In this document: one piece after another, positions 6,809-13,405 of the stretch
Layout: each line of letters starts with the position of its first letter
How positions within the stretch are numbered: position 1 is the first letter of the stretch
Assembly (NCBI GenBank): GCA_024743355.1
Contig: JANSWS010000006.1
Coordinates: forward strand, 1 to 55,362
Direction: 5' to 3'
Origin: a bacterium
Lineage (GTDB): Bacteria; Planctomycetota; Planctomycetia; Pirellulales; Pirellulaceae
DNA length: 55,362 bases
The notes under the pieces: generated by a model
Databases searched by the model: none
What the model was told of the DNA's origin: nothing
The model's input: the letters and a program-made list of their open reading frames with translations, nothing else
Made by a program: the position numbers and the translations under genes

Positions 6809-7519
6809 TCATTCCAGCCCTTTCAATTGTGCTAAAACCCGTTCCCGCAGTTCGTCCGTTTTGCTTTTCTGGCGCTGTTTCGCTTTCTCGACGGCTCGGG
6901 TCACAATGGCTTCGTCTAGCTCAGCCTGGCTTATGCGGTGGCTGTAGAAATAGTTCCGGCCATCCACGGAAGCACGGACAAATAGCCCCCGGCTTTCAAG
7001 GGCTGCCACTGTCCGCGACATGCGGAATCGGCTCATCAGATTACCGCTCTCGATTTCCGGTACCTGATCGGGCCTGGAGTACCCCAACGACAGAGCGTTT
7101 AAATACGACATTCTGAGGCACTTATAGCGGCTCGTCCCGATGCCCGCATAAACGCCGCACAGCACCGCGAACAGCTTCCACGGAAGCCGCTGGTGGAACA
7201 CGTCCCACAAAATATCAGAGCGAATGCGTACCAGTGTTTCCCCGCCCTGCTGGGGCAGTTTTGGTGGATCTCGCAGAATGTAGTTCGGTCCGCTTGAATA
7301 CTTCACGCTGAGCAATTTGGCCGCTCGCTCTAGGTGCTCGATTTTCAGCCTGTCATCGCTGCTTAATTCCCAGATCGAACTAGCCGCGGTCATAACACAA
7401 TGGTCAATTATCAGGTTGACGCGGCTCTTGGCTTCTTCTGGTGTCACCAAAGAAATCGGAATCTTCAGGTGCAATCCCTTGATTGGGAACTGGAAAAAAG
7501 TCTCTGATTTGCTTACCAT
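6809..7519 (-). CDS. Rep-like winged-helix protein (236 aa)
   Basis: A soluble protein with a C-terminal segment that looks like a winged helix (MSRFRMSRTVAALESRGLFV, then GRNYFYSHRISQAELDEAIV), ending in a basic helical tail (EKAKQRQKSKTDELRERVLA). I do not recognise the exact family. The position directly before two iteron sets suggests a plasmid-type replication initiator or an iteron-binding regulator; this is inference. ATG 7519 is the first start; its ribosome site is weak. A terminator at 7640-7666 separates it from the upstream genes, so it probably has its own promoter in 7520-7639. Confidence 0.6.
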   Translation of the reverse strand: MVSKSETFFQFPIKGLHLKIPISLVTPEEAKSRVNLIIDHCVMTAASSIWELSSDDRLKIEHLERAAKLLSVKYSSGPNYILRDPPKLPQQGGETLVRIRSDILWDVFHQRLPWKLFAVLCGVYAGIGTSRYKCLRMSYLNALSLGYSRPDQVPEIESGNLMSRFRMSRTVAALESRGLFVRASVDGRNYFYSHRISQAELDEAIVTRAVEKAKQRQKSKTDELRERVLAQLKGLE

Positions 7520-7629
7520 GTGGGTATCATGACCTGTCTAAGGCATCATGCCTGATGCGGCTCGCCTGAAAAATTGGTTTGCGGTTGTCGTCCCGCAAGT
7601 GATGTATCGCCGTTCCTGTGCATGGAACA

Positions 7630-7666
7630 AAAGAAGGGGGCCGAGTCAGCCATGTGCTAACTCGGC
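7630..7666 (-). terminator. Probable rho-independent terminator
   Basis: Minus-strand hairpin GCCGAGT/ACTCGGC (7640-7646 and 7660-7666) is followed by CCCCCTTCTTTTG. It lies 20 nt beyond the stop of the 120-aa ORF and should end the right-hand minus-strand operon (47-aa, excisionase-like, 120-aa genes). Confidence 0.7.
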
Positions 7667-7686
7667 TCTCTTCGTTTCTGGTGGTG

Positions 7687-8049
7687 CTACTGCTCGCCAA
7701 AATCGTGGTACTCACGGAATTTCTGCCGGAACACTTGCTTAGGGTCGGCTTTATTGGGAATCAACTGGTCATTTAGCCATTGCTCCGCGCTTGTAAAGAC
7801 CCTGCTGGCTTTCACGTAATTGCACTCAAGCGTAAACGATCCGAGATCAAGCGAGACCGCCTCGACGGTAGCCAGAGCGCCGTTGATCCGAACGAATGCT
7901 GGATCGCAAGCCTGCCCTATAAGTTCTTGGTTCGCCCTGTCGATCTCTTCCCGTGGACAGAGATCGAGCTCAACGTTCTCGCCATCCTCATTGAAGGCAT
8001 ACGGCTTGCCGTCCTTACCTTCGGGAACGTAGGTAATAAGCTCATCCAT
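7687..8049 (-). CDS. Hypothetical acidic protein (120 aa)
   Basis: ATG 8049 has GGAGAG about 9 nt upstream. The protein starts MDELITYVPEGKDGKPYAFN and is acidic and soluble. I do not recognise a family. It is the third gene of the operon downstream of the excisionase-like gene (gap 50 nt) and is followed by a terminator. Small accessory genes next to the excision factor often help control element maintenance, but nothing in the sequence proves a role here. Confidence 0.75.
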   Translation of the reverse strand: MDELITYVPEGKDGKPYAFNEDGENVELDLCPREEIDRANQELIGQACDPAFVRINGALATVEAVSLDLGSFTLECNYVKASRVFTSAEQWLNDQLIPNKADPKQVFRQKFREYHDFGEQ

Positions 8050-8099
8050 CTTCGCAATCTCTCCAAAAAACAACCATTTGCACCTGGAAGCCGGTGCCG

Positions 8100-8309
8100 C
8101 TATTTACTGTTCAGACTGTCAGCATTGGTCATCAACCATGCTTCAACATCACGCTTTAGGAATCGTCGTTGCACTTTGACATTGCCGGCGACGATGCAGC
8201 GTGGTAATTGGCCTGCTTTTAACAATTGCCTGAATCGGTAGTCCGTCAGTGCGTTATCGGCCCGAAACTCGCCGGCCGTGATCCAGAGCCGCTTATGTTT
8301 GGGTGTCAT
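8100..8309 (-). CDS. Excisionase-like helix-turn-helix protein (69 aa)
   Basis: ATG 8309 has GAGGAGG 10 nt upstream. The short basic protein (MTPKHKRLWITAGEF, FRQLLKAGQLPRCIVAGNVK, FLKRDVEAWL) fits the small MerR/AlpA-type HTH fold of excisionases and phage-type DNA-binding proteins, where a recognition helix is followed by a wing and a KRDVEAWL-type end. It is a good candidate for the recombination directionality factor of the serine integrase. Its start overlaps the stop of the 47-aa ORF (GTATGA), so translation is probably coupled. Confidence 0.75.
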   Translation of the reverse strand: MTPKHKRLWITAGEFRADNALTDYRFRQLLKAGQLPRCIVAGNVKVQRRFLKRDVEAWLMTNADSLNSK

Positions 8310-8449
8310 ACGGCGGTTGCCTCCTCTGGTGTACGTGATTGCTTGGCAGATGCTCGCTTTTCTGCGATGTGCAACAGAAGCCGCGCGATAGCACGGCAAT
8401 GGGTGTCGTCGAGTTGCTTGTCCAGCTCAACTTTTGGTTCGGTTGCCAC
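8306..8449 (-). CDS. Small ORF translationally coupled to the excisionase-like gene (47 aa)
   Basis: GTG 8449 is preceded by GGACGGAG at about 8-nt spacing. The product is a hydrophilic helical peptide (VATEPKVELDKQLDD, then RAIARLLLHIAEKRASAKQS). Its TGA (8306-8308) overlaps the ATG of the downstream gene. Good ribosome site, helical composition and coupling support a real gene. No family is recognised. Confidence 0.6.
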   Translation of the reverse strand: MATEPKVELDKQLDDTHCRAIARLLLHIAEKRASAKQSRTPEEATAV

Positions 8450-8490
8450 TGAATTAACTCCGTCCTGAGAGACAACGCCGATATAGAATT

Positions 8491-8659
8491 CCGGTTGAAA
8501 ACCGGTTGCGTTGCGGTAGAGCTATTGGCACCTGCCTGCGGTTCGCAGACTAACAGAAGATTTGGCTACCAAGAAGGACTCGAAAAAAGTTGTCGTAAGT
8601 GATTGATTGCCAACCACTTACGAAAACGCGATTTTCGCTCTGCGGCTCTTTTGAGAGCC
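8491..8659. promoter_or_regulatory. Hairpin cluster in the upstream region of the excisionase operon
   Basis: The 265 nt between the 47-aa ORF and attR hold no gene but several dyads: 8491-8505 (CCGGTT arms), 8594-8622 (CGTAAGTG arms, 12-bp stem with one mismatch), 8621-8637 (CGAAAA arms) and 8644-8659 (GGCTCT arms). This region must contain the promoter of the right-hand operon; the dyads could be operators for the HTH protein. In the circular form it lies directly downstream of the integrase gene. Confidence 0.5.
8582..8622 (-). terminator. Terminator candidate for the integrase in the circular form
   Basis: On the minus strand the hairpin 8622-8594 is followed within five bases by TTTTTT (8588-8583). 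No minus-strand gene ends here in the integrated state. In the excised circle, the integrase frame would run through attP, stop at TAG 8677-8675, and meet this terminator about 53 nt later. Confidence 0.55.
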
Positions 8660-8714
8660 CGATTGGGAATTTGACTATGCGGCAACCCGAAAACGGATAA
8701 CGGCAACTTGTCCA

Positions 8715-8728
8715 GTCTTGCAGGCTAT
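8715..8728. other. attR core (right attachment site)
   Basis: GTCTTGCAGGCTAT, identical to attL. The left flank GGCAACTTGTCCA is element DNA; the right flank resumes the SDR codons (GCA GTG GGG CGT in the forward sequence, part of ATG CAG TGG GGC). Element-side flanks of attL and attR are inverted copies of each other (12 of 15 bases). Confidence 0.88.
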
Positions 8729-9014
8729 GCAGTGGGGCGTCGAATACGCCCGCGACGGAATCCGTGTCGTGTCTGTGTCCCCCGGGGCGATCCTGACTCC
8801 CATGGTTGAAGCCAGCCTGGCGGCTCAAGGAGGACCCAAGGAGCTGGCGAATCGACATCCGATCGGGCGTCTTGGACAGCCGCAGGAAGTCGCCGCCGCC
8901 ATTCTTTGGCTAGCCAGCCCAGACGCATCCTTCGTGACCGCGACCGATCTTGAGGTAGACGGAGGGCTGGGAGCTTTCGGCGCCTTTGCCGATCCATTCT
9001 CACCCGAGCCTTAA
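8729..9014 (+). pseudogene. SDR-family oxidoreductase, 3' part
   Basis: Continues the SDR frame after the element: QWGVEYARDGIRVVSVSPGA, ILTPMVEA, GRLGQPQEVAAAILWLASPD, FVTATDLEVDGGLGAFGAFA. These are the substrate loop and the C-terminal strand typical of classical SDRs (SPGAI.TPM; DGG). It has no promoter, start codon or cofactor-binding half of its own, so it is a fragment in the integrated state. Confidence 0.9.
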
Positions 9015-9319
9015 CCTGGTGCCCAGACGAATCCGCTTGCCGCAACACATGCTTGCCCGGTCGCCAGTTAGCCGGATTTGGCGAGCAAGCCGGAGTTTAA
9101 GTATGGGGCGAACAAGGGTTCCTAGTCCCGCAATCTCTACGCCTCTTGACGGAGCCCTTGGCTGCCCATAACGTCTCTGTCAGCTGGCCCGAACCCTCTC
9201 CCATCAATCCGGCTCTTAAGTCCGGAGGCTTGTGATTAACTCGCGACCGGCGGATGCTGGAAATCTCCTACATGGCCATCCAAATCAGCATCCTTGATTT
9301 CAAGCTTTAGGGAACTCGT
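9015..9319. other. Intergenic region, no gene seen
   Basis: 305 nt between the SDR stop and the transporter start. I see no open frame with coding character and no clear terminator. It should contain the promoter of the MATE gene. Confidence 0.5.
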
Positions 9320-10741
9320 GTGTCTTCCAACTTGCTAGCTGAATCCAAGCAGAATTTGTTTTGGAATGGGTGGCATTCTGTGGAAGGACCTGGGCCGTTG
9401 CTGCGTATTGCCGTGCCGCTCATGATCTCAGCGGGATTTGTTTCTTTAACCCTGTTCACCGATCGCACCTTGCTTTATTGGCATTCCGAGGAATCCGCCT
9501 CAGCCGCCATGGGCGGCGGCGCGTTGTATTGGGCGATCATTTGCCTTCCAACAGGGCTGCTCGGATACATGAGCACCTTCGTGTCTCAGTATCGGGGTGC
9601 TAAACATTTCGAAAGAATCGGCTCTGCCTATCAACACTTCATGGCTGTTGCCTGGTGCATTGTTCCACTACTGGTGGTGGGAATTCTGCTTTCACGGAGC
9701 ATCTTCATTTGGGCGGGACATAGCACGGCACTGGCACAGCTCGAATCGACTTATCTGAGCATCCTGCTAGTGGGAGGCATCAGCGTCCTGTTTTACAGTG
9801 TGCAAAGCGGCTTATTAACTGGCCAGGGGCGAACTCCGACAGTGCTGGCGATCGACGCTTTGGCTACGGTCGTCAACCTGGCCCTGAACTTCGTGCTCAT
9901 CTTCGGATTCGGTCCCATTCCTGAACTCGGATTGATGGGAGCTGCGATCGCAACCTCAGTCTCGTTTTGGCTCAAAATCCCGATTGCCAATTGGACCATT
10001 CGCCGCGATCCGACGCTGAGAGGTGACTATCTCGTCATGCAGAAGCATGCCTGGGAATTCGACATGATTCGCCGGGTATTCGTTTACGGCGCTCCCGCGG
10101 GTATGCAGATGCTGGCGGAGGCTGGATGCTTTTCGATCATCATGTTGCAGGTAGGCCGTCTTGGCGAGTTGCAAATGGCTGCCACGACACTAGCACTCGG
10201 GCTGAATGTCCTGGCCTTCGTCCCCATGATCGGTCTGGGTATCGGCGTAGGTGTCCTGGTAGGACAACGGCTCACGGAAGGCCGGTTGGATCTCGCCAAA
10301 AAGACCGTTCTATGGGCTTTGAGCATTACCGTTGTCTACACGGGTTTTTTCGCTGGTTTGCTCGGGCTGGCGCCGGAAGCCATGACCGCCGTTTACGGCT
10401 GGGGAACCACGGCGGAAAGGTTTGAAACGATTCGCCCCATGCTCATTCCACTGCTGCGGATTATTGCCGTCTACTGCATCCTGGATGGCTTGCAGATTGT
10501 GTTCGTGGGTGCCATCAAAGGAGCCGGAGACACGTGGTTTGTCTTGCTGGCAACATCCGTAATCTCCGCATCAGCCGTTCTCCTGGGCAACCTGATTCAG
10601 AGCTGGCAAGGCCCAAGTCTGCAACTGTGGTGGTACGTGATCGCTGGCTGGGTAGCCGCCATGGGGACCGCGTTCTTTCTCCGCTACTGGAGTGGGCGAT
10701 GGGAATCCAAACGCGTCATCGAATTCCAAGTAGCCGACTAA
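9320..10741 (+). CDS. MATE-family efflux transporter
   Basis: 473 aa with about twelve hydrophobic segments. The N-terminal part LLRIAVPLMISAGFVSLTLF followed by DRTLLYWHS fits the start of MATE (multi antimicrobial extrusion) transporters, as does ATVVNLALNFVLIFGFGPIP, ELGLMGAAIATSVSFWLK in the first half and ILDGLQIVFVGAIKGAGDTW in the second. Such proteins export cationic compounds or drugs in exchange for Na+ or H+. GTG 9320 is preceded by AGGGAA. The gene stands alone. Confidence 0.9.
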   Translation: MSSNLLAESKQNLFWNGWHSVEGPGPLLRIAVPLMISAGFVSLTLFTDRTLLYWHSEESASAAMGGGALYWAIICLPTGLLGYMSTFVSQYRGAKHFERIGSAYQHFMAVAWCIVPLLVVGILLSRSIFIWAGHSTALAQLESTYLSILLVGGISVLFYSVQSGLLTGQGRTPTVLAIDALATVVNLALNFVLIFGFGPIPELGLMGAAIATSVSFWLKIPIANWTIRRDPTLRGDYLVMQKHAWEFDMIRRVFVYGAPAGMQMLAEAGCFSIIMLQVGRLGELQMAATTLALGLNVLAFVPMIGLGIGVGVLVGQRLTEGRLDLAKKTVLWALSITVVYTGFFAGLLGLAPEAMTAVYGWGTTAERFETIRPMLIPLLRIIAVYCILDGLQIVFVGAIKGAGDTWFVLLATSVISASAVLLGNLIQSWQGPSLQLWWYVIAGWVAAMGTAFFLRYWSGRWESKRVIEFQVAD

Positions 10742-11099
10742 TCCGATCGCTGCGATTCCAGCGTGAAAAAAGCAGGATCCCCCAGCACAACCTCGCCCCG
10801 GCTCGGGACCCTAAGAGTGGGTGTGCTCAACAGGCCTATTGTAAGAGAAATCCAACAAAGCGATTTAATTTCGCCTTAGAACTGTTTTTAGGCGAAATGG
10901 CTAACATTCCACTTGCTTGCGAACTCGTAGTTGCGAGACAATAACAAGCAGCGTGCTGGTCAGTTAAGCTACCACACACAGGGTTTCTTTGCCCGCCAGT
11001 TGCCGCTCCTGTCGAGCGACAGAATGACGCTGGTGCGCGCAGCGTACACGGTTGTACTCCCTCATCCCGATCCTTGGCCGAAACCAGGGGAGTTACGGC
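10742..11099. other. Intergenic region with one hairpin
   Basis: 358 nt without a credible gene. It contains a perfect 9-bp-stem hairpin at 10868-10898 (ATTTCGCCT/AGGCGAAAT, 13-nt loop including TTTTT), which may be a terminator or a leader structure of the small gene at 11100. Confidence 0.55.
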
Positions 11100-11324
11100 A
11101 TGTCAGCAGATTGGTATTTTCTCCGACACGGTAGTTTCTTTCACCGTCGCAAGCGGATCGGACCGATCTCGGAGCAGAACCTACTCCAGCGAATCGAGAA
11201 AGGTGAAGTTACCCCAGACACACTGTTGTCCAGCACTTCCAAGACTCGCGGGCACTGGGTGGCCATGCGCGAAATTAAGCCGGCCATCCAGCACTGGAAG
11301 CAGCACCATCCGGATGCTGCGTAA
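11100..11324 (+). CDS. GYF_2 (DUF4339)-domain small protein
   Basis: 74 aa. ATG 11100 has GGGGAG 7 nt upstream. ADWYFLRHGSFFHRRKRIGP and later GPISEQNLLQRIEKGEVTPDT and a C-terminal GHWVAMREIKPAIQ follow the GYF_2 pattern (WY....G..GP.....L......G.I...TL....W). In larger proteins this domain mediates protein-protein contacts; here it forms the whole protein. It converges on the DUF1080 gene. Confidence 0.8.
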   Translation: MSADWYFLRHGSFFHRRKRIGPISEQNLLQRIEKGEVTPDTLLSSTSKTRGHWVAMREIKPAIQHWKQHHPDAA

Positions 11325-11381
11325 CCCGGATCATGTCTCGCACCGCACCGCGTTGGAAGACTTGGCGTGTCCGCCTGAGTC

Positions 11382-12080
11382 TCACTTCAGTTGCTTGAGG
11401 CGAATGTTCTTGAATTGGATGACCATCGCAGGGCCTTTGTGCACTTGAAATGCCAGCACTCCTGAATCGGCAGCTTTCTCGGTTTGCTGGTCGATGACTT
11501 CTGACATGAGTTCGCTGTTGATGTAGTGGCTCAATCGGTTGCCCTTGGCCACGATGCGGTAATGATTCCACTCGGATTTGCGAATCTTCTTTCCTAGCAT
11601 TTCATTGTCACCGAAGGTCTCGACGTCTTTCTTGCCGTCTTCCTGCAAAGTTACTCGCTGTCCTCGTTGAGCCAGGATACCGCGGCCTTTTTCTTCGTAA
11701 TTGATACCGGCATACTGCAAGGTCACGTCGATATCGGCCTGATAGCCCCCGACGACAAAATTCTCTTCGTCCAGAACCTTACTCCGGTACTGGATACCTG
11801 AATTACCCGCATCACCAATGCGATAATCCAACTCCAATTCAAAATCCCGCAGTTCGCCTTCTTCCCAAATGAGAAAAGTGTTAAAGGGAATGGGCTTATC
11901 TTCAGAAGTACGACCGGTGATGGCGCCGTCTTCGACCGACCAAAGTTCTGGATTTCCTTTCCAGCCACTTAAGTCCTTTCCGTTGAAGATTGCCTGAAAA
12001 TCCTCTTGCGCCAGGCAAGTCGGAGTTACACTCCACAGCAGTCCAAATACCAATCCGAATGCTACGCTTCTTGTGATCAT
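11382..12080 (-). CDS. Secreted DUF1080 (3-keto-disaccharide hydrolase) protein
   Basis: 232 aa. A signal peptide (VAFGLVFGLLWSVTPTCLA) is followed by one DUF1080 domain: FQAIFNGKDLSGWKGNPELW at the start, GAITGRTSED, FELELDYRIGDAGNSGIQYR and a C-terminal VLAFQVHKGPAMVIQFKNIR. The domain is a concanavalin-like fold annotated as 3-keto-disaccharide hydrolase and is greatly expanded in planctomycetes; it is thought to act on carbohydrate in the periplasm. ATG 12080 has AAGGTGG upstream. The gene is monocistronic and divergent from the gene at 12151. Confidence 0.9.
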   Translation of the reverse strand: MITRSVAFGLVFGLLWSVTPTCLAQEDFQAIFNGKDLSGWKGNPELWSVEDGAITGRTSEDKPIPFNTFLIWEEGELRDFELELDYRIGDAGNSGIQYRSKVLDEENFVVGGYQADIDVTLQYAGINYEEKGRGILAQRGQRVTLQEDGKKDVETFGDNEMLGKKIRKSEWNHYRIVAKGNRLSHYINSELMSEVIDQQTEKAADSGVLAFQVHKGPAMVIQFKNIRLKQLK

Positions 12081-12150
12081 GACAATCCACCTTAATTTTT
12101 TGGGCTTTAACGCTTGGGGCTGAGAGCTAGTCTATCTACTGGATCTGGCC

Positions 12151-13254
12151 GTGAACACTCCTGAACAATTTCTTCACCGACGACGCATGAATTTTGTTAC
12201 CCAGCAGCATCGCGATTCTCCGCCAGCCGTATCGCTGTCGAGCCACACGGCATTACCCGGGGAGCCGCCAAGCTCCGGAGGATCCTGGTGGAAAAAGGCG
12301 GCCGCGTCAGTGGGCTTCGCGGTGAACTGCGGCTTTCTGCTAGCGAGCGTTGGCGTCTTGGCTCAGCTGTTGCTGTCGCTTGTTCCACGCTTGCATCCCG
12401 TGGTCGAGCTGGCCTGCCATTTTTCGATGCACTCTATGGTCGCCTTGTGTCTGCTTGTGCCTACTGCCATCTATCGAGGCAAGCGCGGTTGGGCAATCGT
12501 TCTATCCGCCGCAACCCTGCTGGCCCTAGCCATTACCCAGCCCTGGGAGCTACTGCCGCAAAAGACAAGCTCTGCGACTCAACACAAGCATGCGATTTCC
12601 ATTTTGAGCTGGAACGTACTGGCCTCGAATCAGGCTCATGACGAGATACGTCAGATCGTGGCCGAAGCCGATACTGATATTGTCTTATTGATCGAAGCTT
12701 CACCGGCCCATATTCGCGGTTTGGCGGATGTTCTCAACCGCTACCCTCACACGATCACCTATCCAGCCTGGGGAGGCTCTGGCATCGCGTTGCTCAGCAA
12801 AGTTCCCGTGGCAAAACTTGAGCTCGAGCCTTTTACGCTGGCTCATCAGCCTGCCATCATCGCGAGCCTTTCGCTGGCGGATTCGTCACAGAACCTGACC
12901 CTCATTGCCATGCATACCGTTTCGCCAATCCCAGTTTGGCGGACAAGCTATCGCGACGCGCAACTCGCAGCCATGCGTGAATGGTCTCTAGCTCAGTCGG
13001 GTCCCCTGTGTTTATTTGGAGACTTGAACGTGACTCCCTGGGCACCCTCATTTCGCGAGCTGATCGACGCCGGGTTCAAGGACTCACGCCAAGGCAACGG
13101 AAACTGCGCGTCCTGGCCTGCATCAGCGGGCATGCTAGGCATACCGATCGATCATGCCCTGACCCTGGGTGATTGCGGGATTGTCGACAGGCAGGTTCTC
13201 AGCGGCAGCCGGGGGTCGGATCACCGACCGATCCGGTTTGAACTTCGCTATTGA
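12151..13254 (+). CDS. Endonuclease/exonuclease/phosphatase-family membrane protein
   Basis: 367 aa. The N-terminal third has three hydrophobic segments (about residues 50-135), then an EEP domain begins at ISILSWNVLASN. Family motifs follow in order: VLLIEAS, a HTVSPIP histidine, GDLNVTPW, PIDHAL and GSDHRPIRFE. This is the metal-dependent hydrolase fold of AP endonucleases and sphingomyelinases; the membrane-anchored type is common in bacteria with unknown substrate. GTG 12151 is the earliest start; ATG 12187 is an alternative. Neither has a strong ribosome site. Confidence 0.85.
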   Translation: MNTPEQFLHRRRMNFVTQQHRDSPPAVSLSSHTALPGEPPSSGGSWWKKAAASVGFAVNCGFLLASVGVLAQLLLSLVPRLHPVVELACHFSMHSMVALCLLVPTAIYRGKRGWAIVLSAATLLALAITQPWELLPQKTSSATQHKHAISILSWNVLASNQAHDEIRQIVAEADTDIVLLIEASPAHIRGLADVLNRYPHTITYPAWGGSGIALLSKVPVAKLELEPFTLAHQPAIIASLSLADSSQNLTLIAMHTVSPIPVWRTSYRDAQLAAMREWSLAQSGPLCLFGDLNVTPWAPSFRELIDAGFKDSRQGNGNCASWPASAGMLGIPIDHALTLGDCGIVDRQVLSGSRGSDHRPIRFELRY

Positions 13255-13287
13255 TGTTGAGAATTTGTCTGGATGCAGCGGGTAATT

Positions 13288-13357
13288 TAGAGCCTATCCG
13301 AAGACCGTTAGCCGCTTTGGCGTTAGTCGCGGTTCTATTATTTCAGCTAGGCTCTTA
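13288..13357. repeat. Intergenic inverted repeat
   Basis: TAGAGCCTA (13288-13296) and TAGGCTCTTA (13348-13357) form inverted arms around GTTAGCCGCTTTGGCGTTAG and CGCGG. Similar GGCTAACGCC sequence occurs near 21528, so it looks like a dispersed palindromic repeat. It lies between the convergent EEP and ptsI genes and may act as a terminator. Confidence 0.5.
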
Positions 13358-13405
13358 GCCCTCAGCAATCCCCAGAACGCATCAGTGAACGACCCAAGCT
13401 GTCCA

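Larger units (their letters stand above)
2954..8728. mobile_element. Integrated plasmid-like element with serine integrase (about 5.76 kb)
   Basis: The element is bounded by 14-bp direct repeats (2954-2967 and 8715-8728) inside one SDR gene. It encodes a large serine integrase at the left end, an excisionase-like HTH protein at the right end, and a Rep-like winged-helix protein next to two sets of iterons. Several small ORFs and two hairpin-repeat families lie between. Almost all genes read on the minus strand, opposite to the host SDR gene. No relaxase, conjugation, capsid, resistance or metabolic cargo gene was recognised. Best interpretation: an integrative plasmid or satellite-like element that excises as a circle. 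Several of its ORFs are broken by a stop or frameshift, so it may be partly decayed. Confidence 0.88.

Noticed and set aside
6687-6812. 41-codon ORF starting at the ATG that overlaps the Rep-like stop
   Set aside because: It reads through both iteron sets (repeating HTLHA), the 13-bp period breaks frame, and it ends at a stop inside the iterons; the DNA repeats explain it better.
8550-8858. Minus-strand ORF of 102 codons spanning attR
   Set aside because: It lies antisense to the SDR fragment and crosses the recombination junction, with no coding character.
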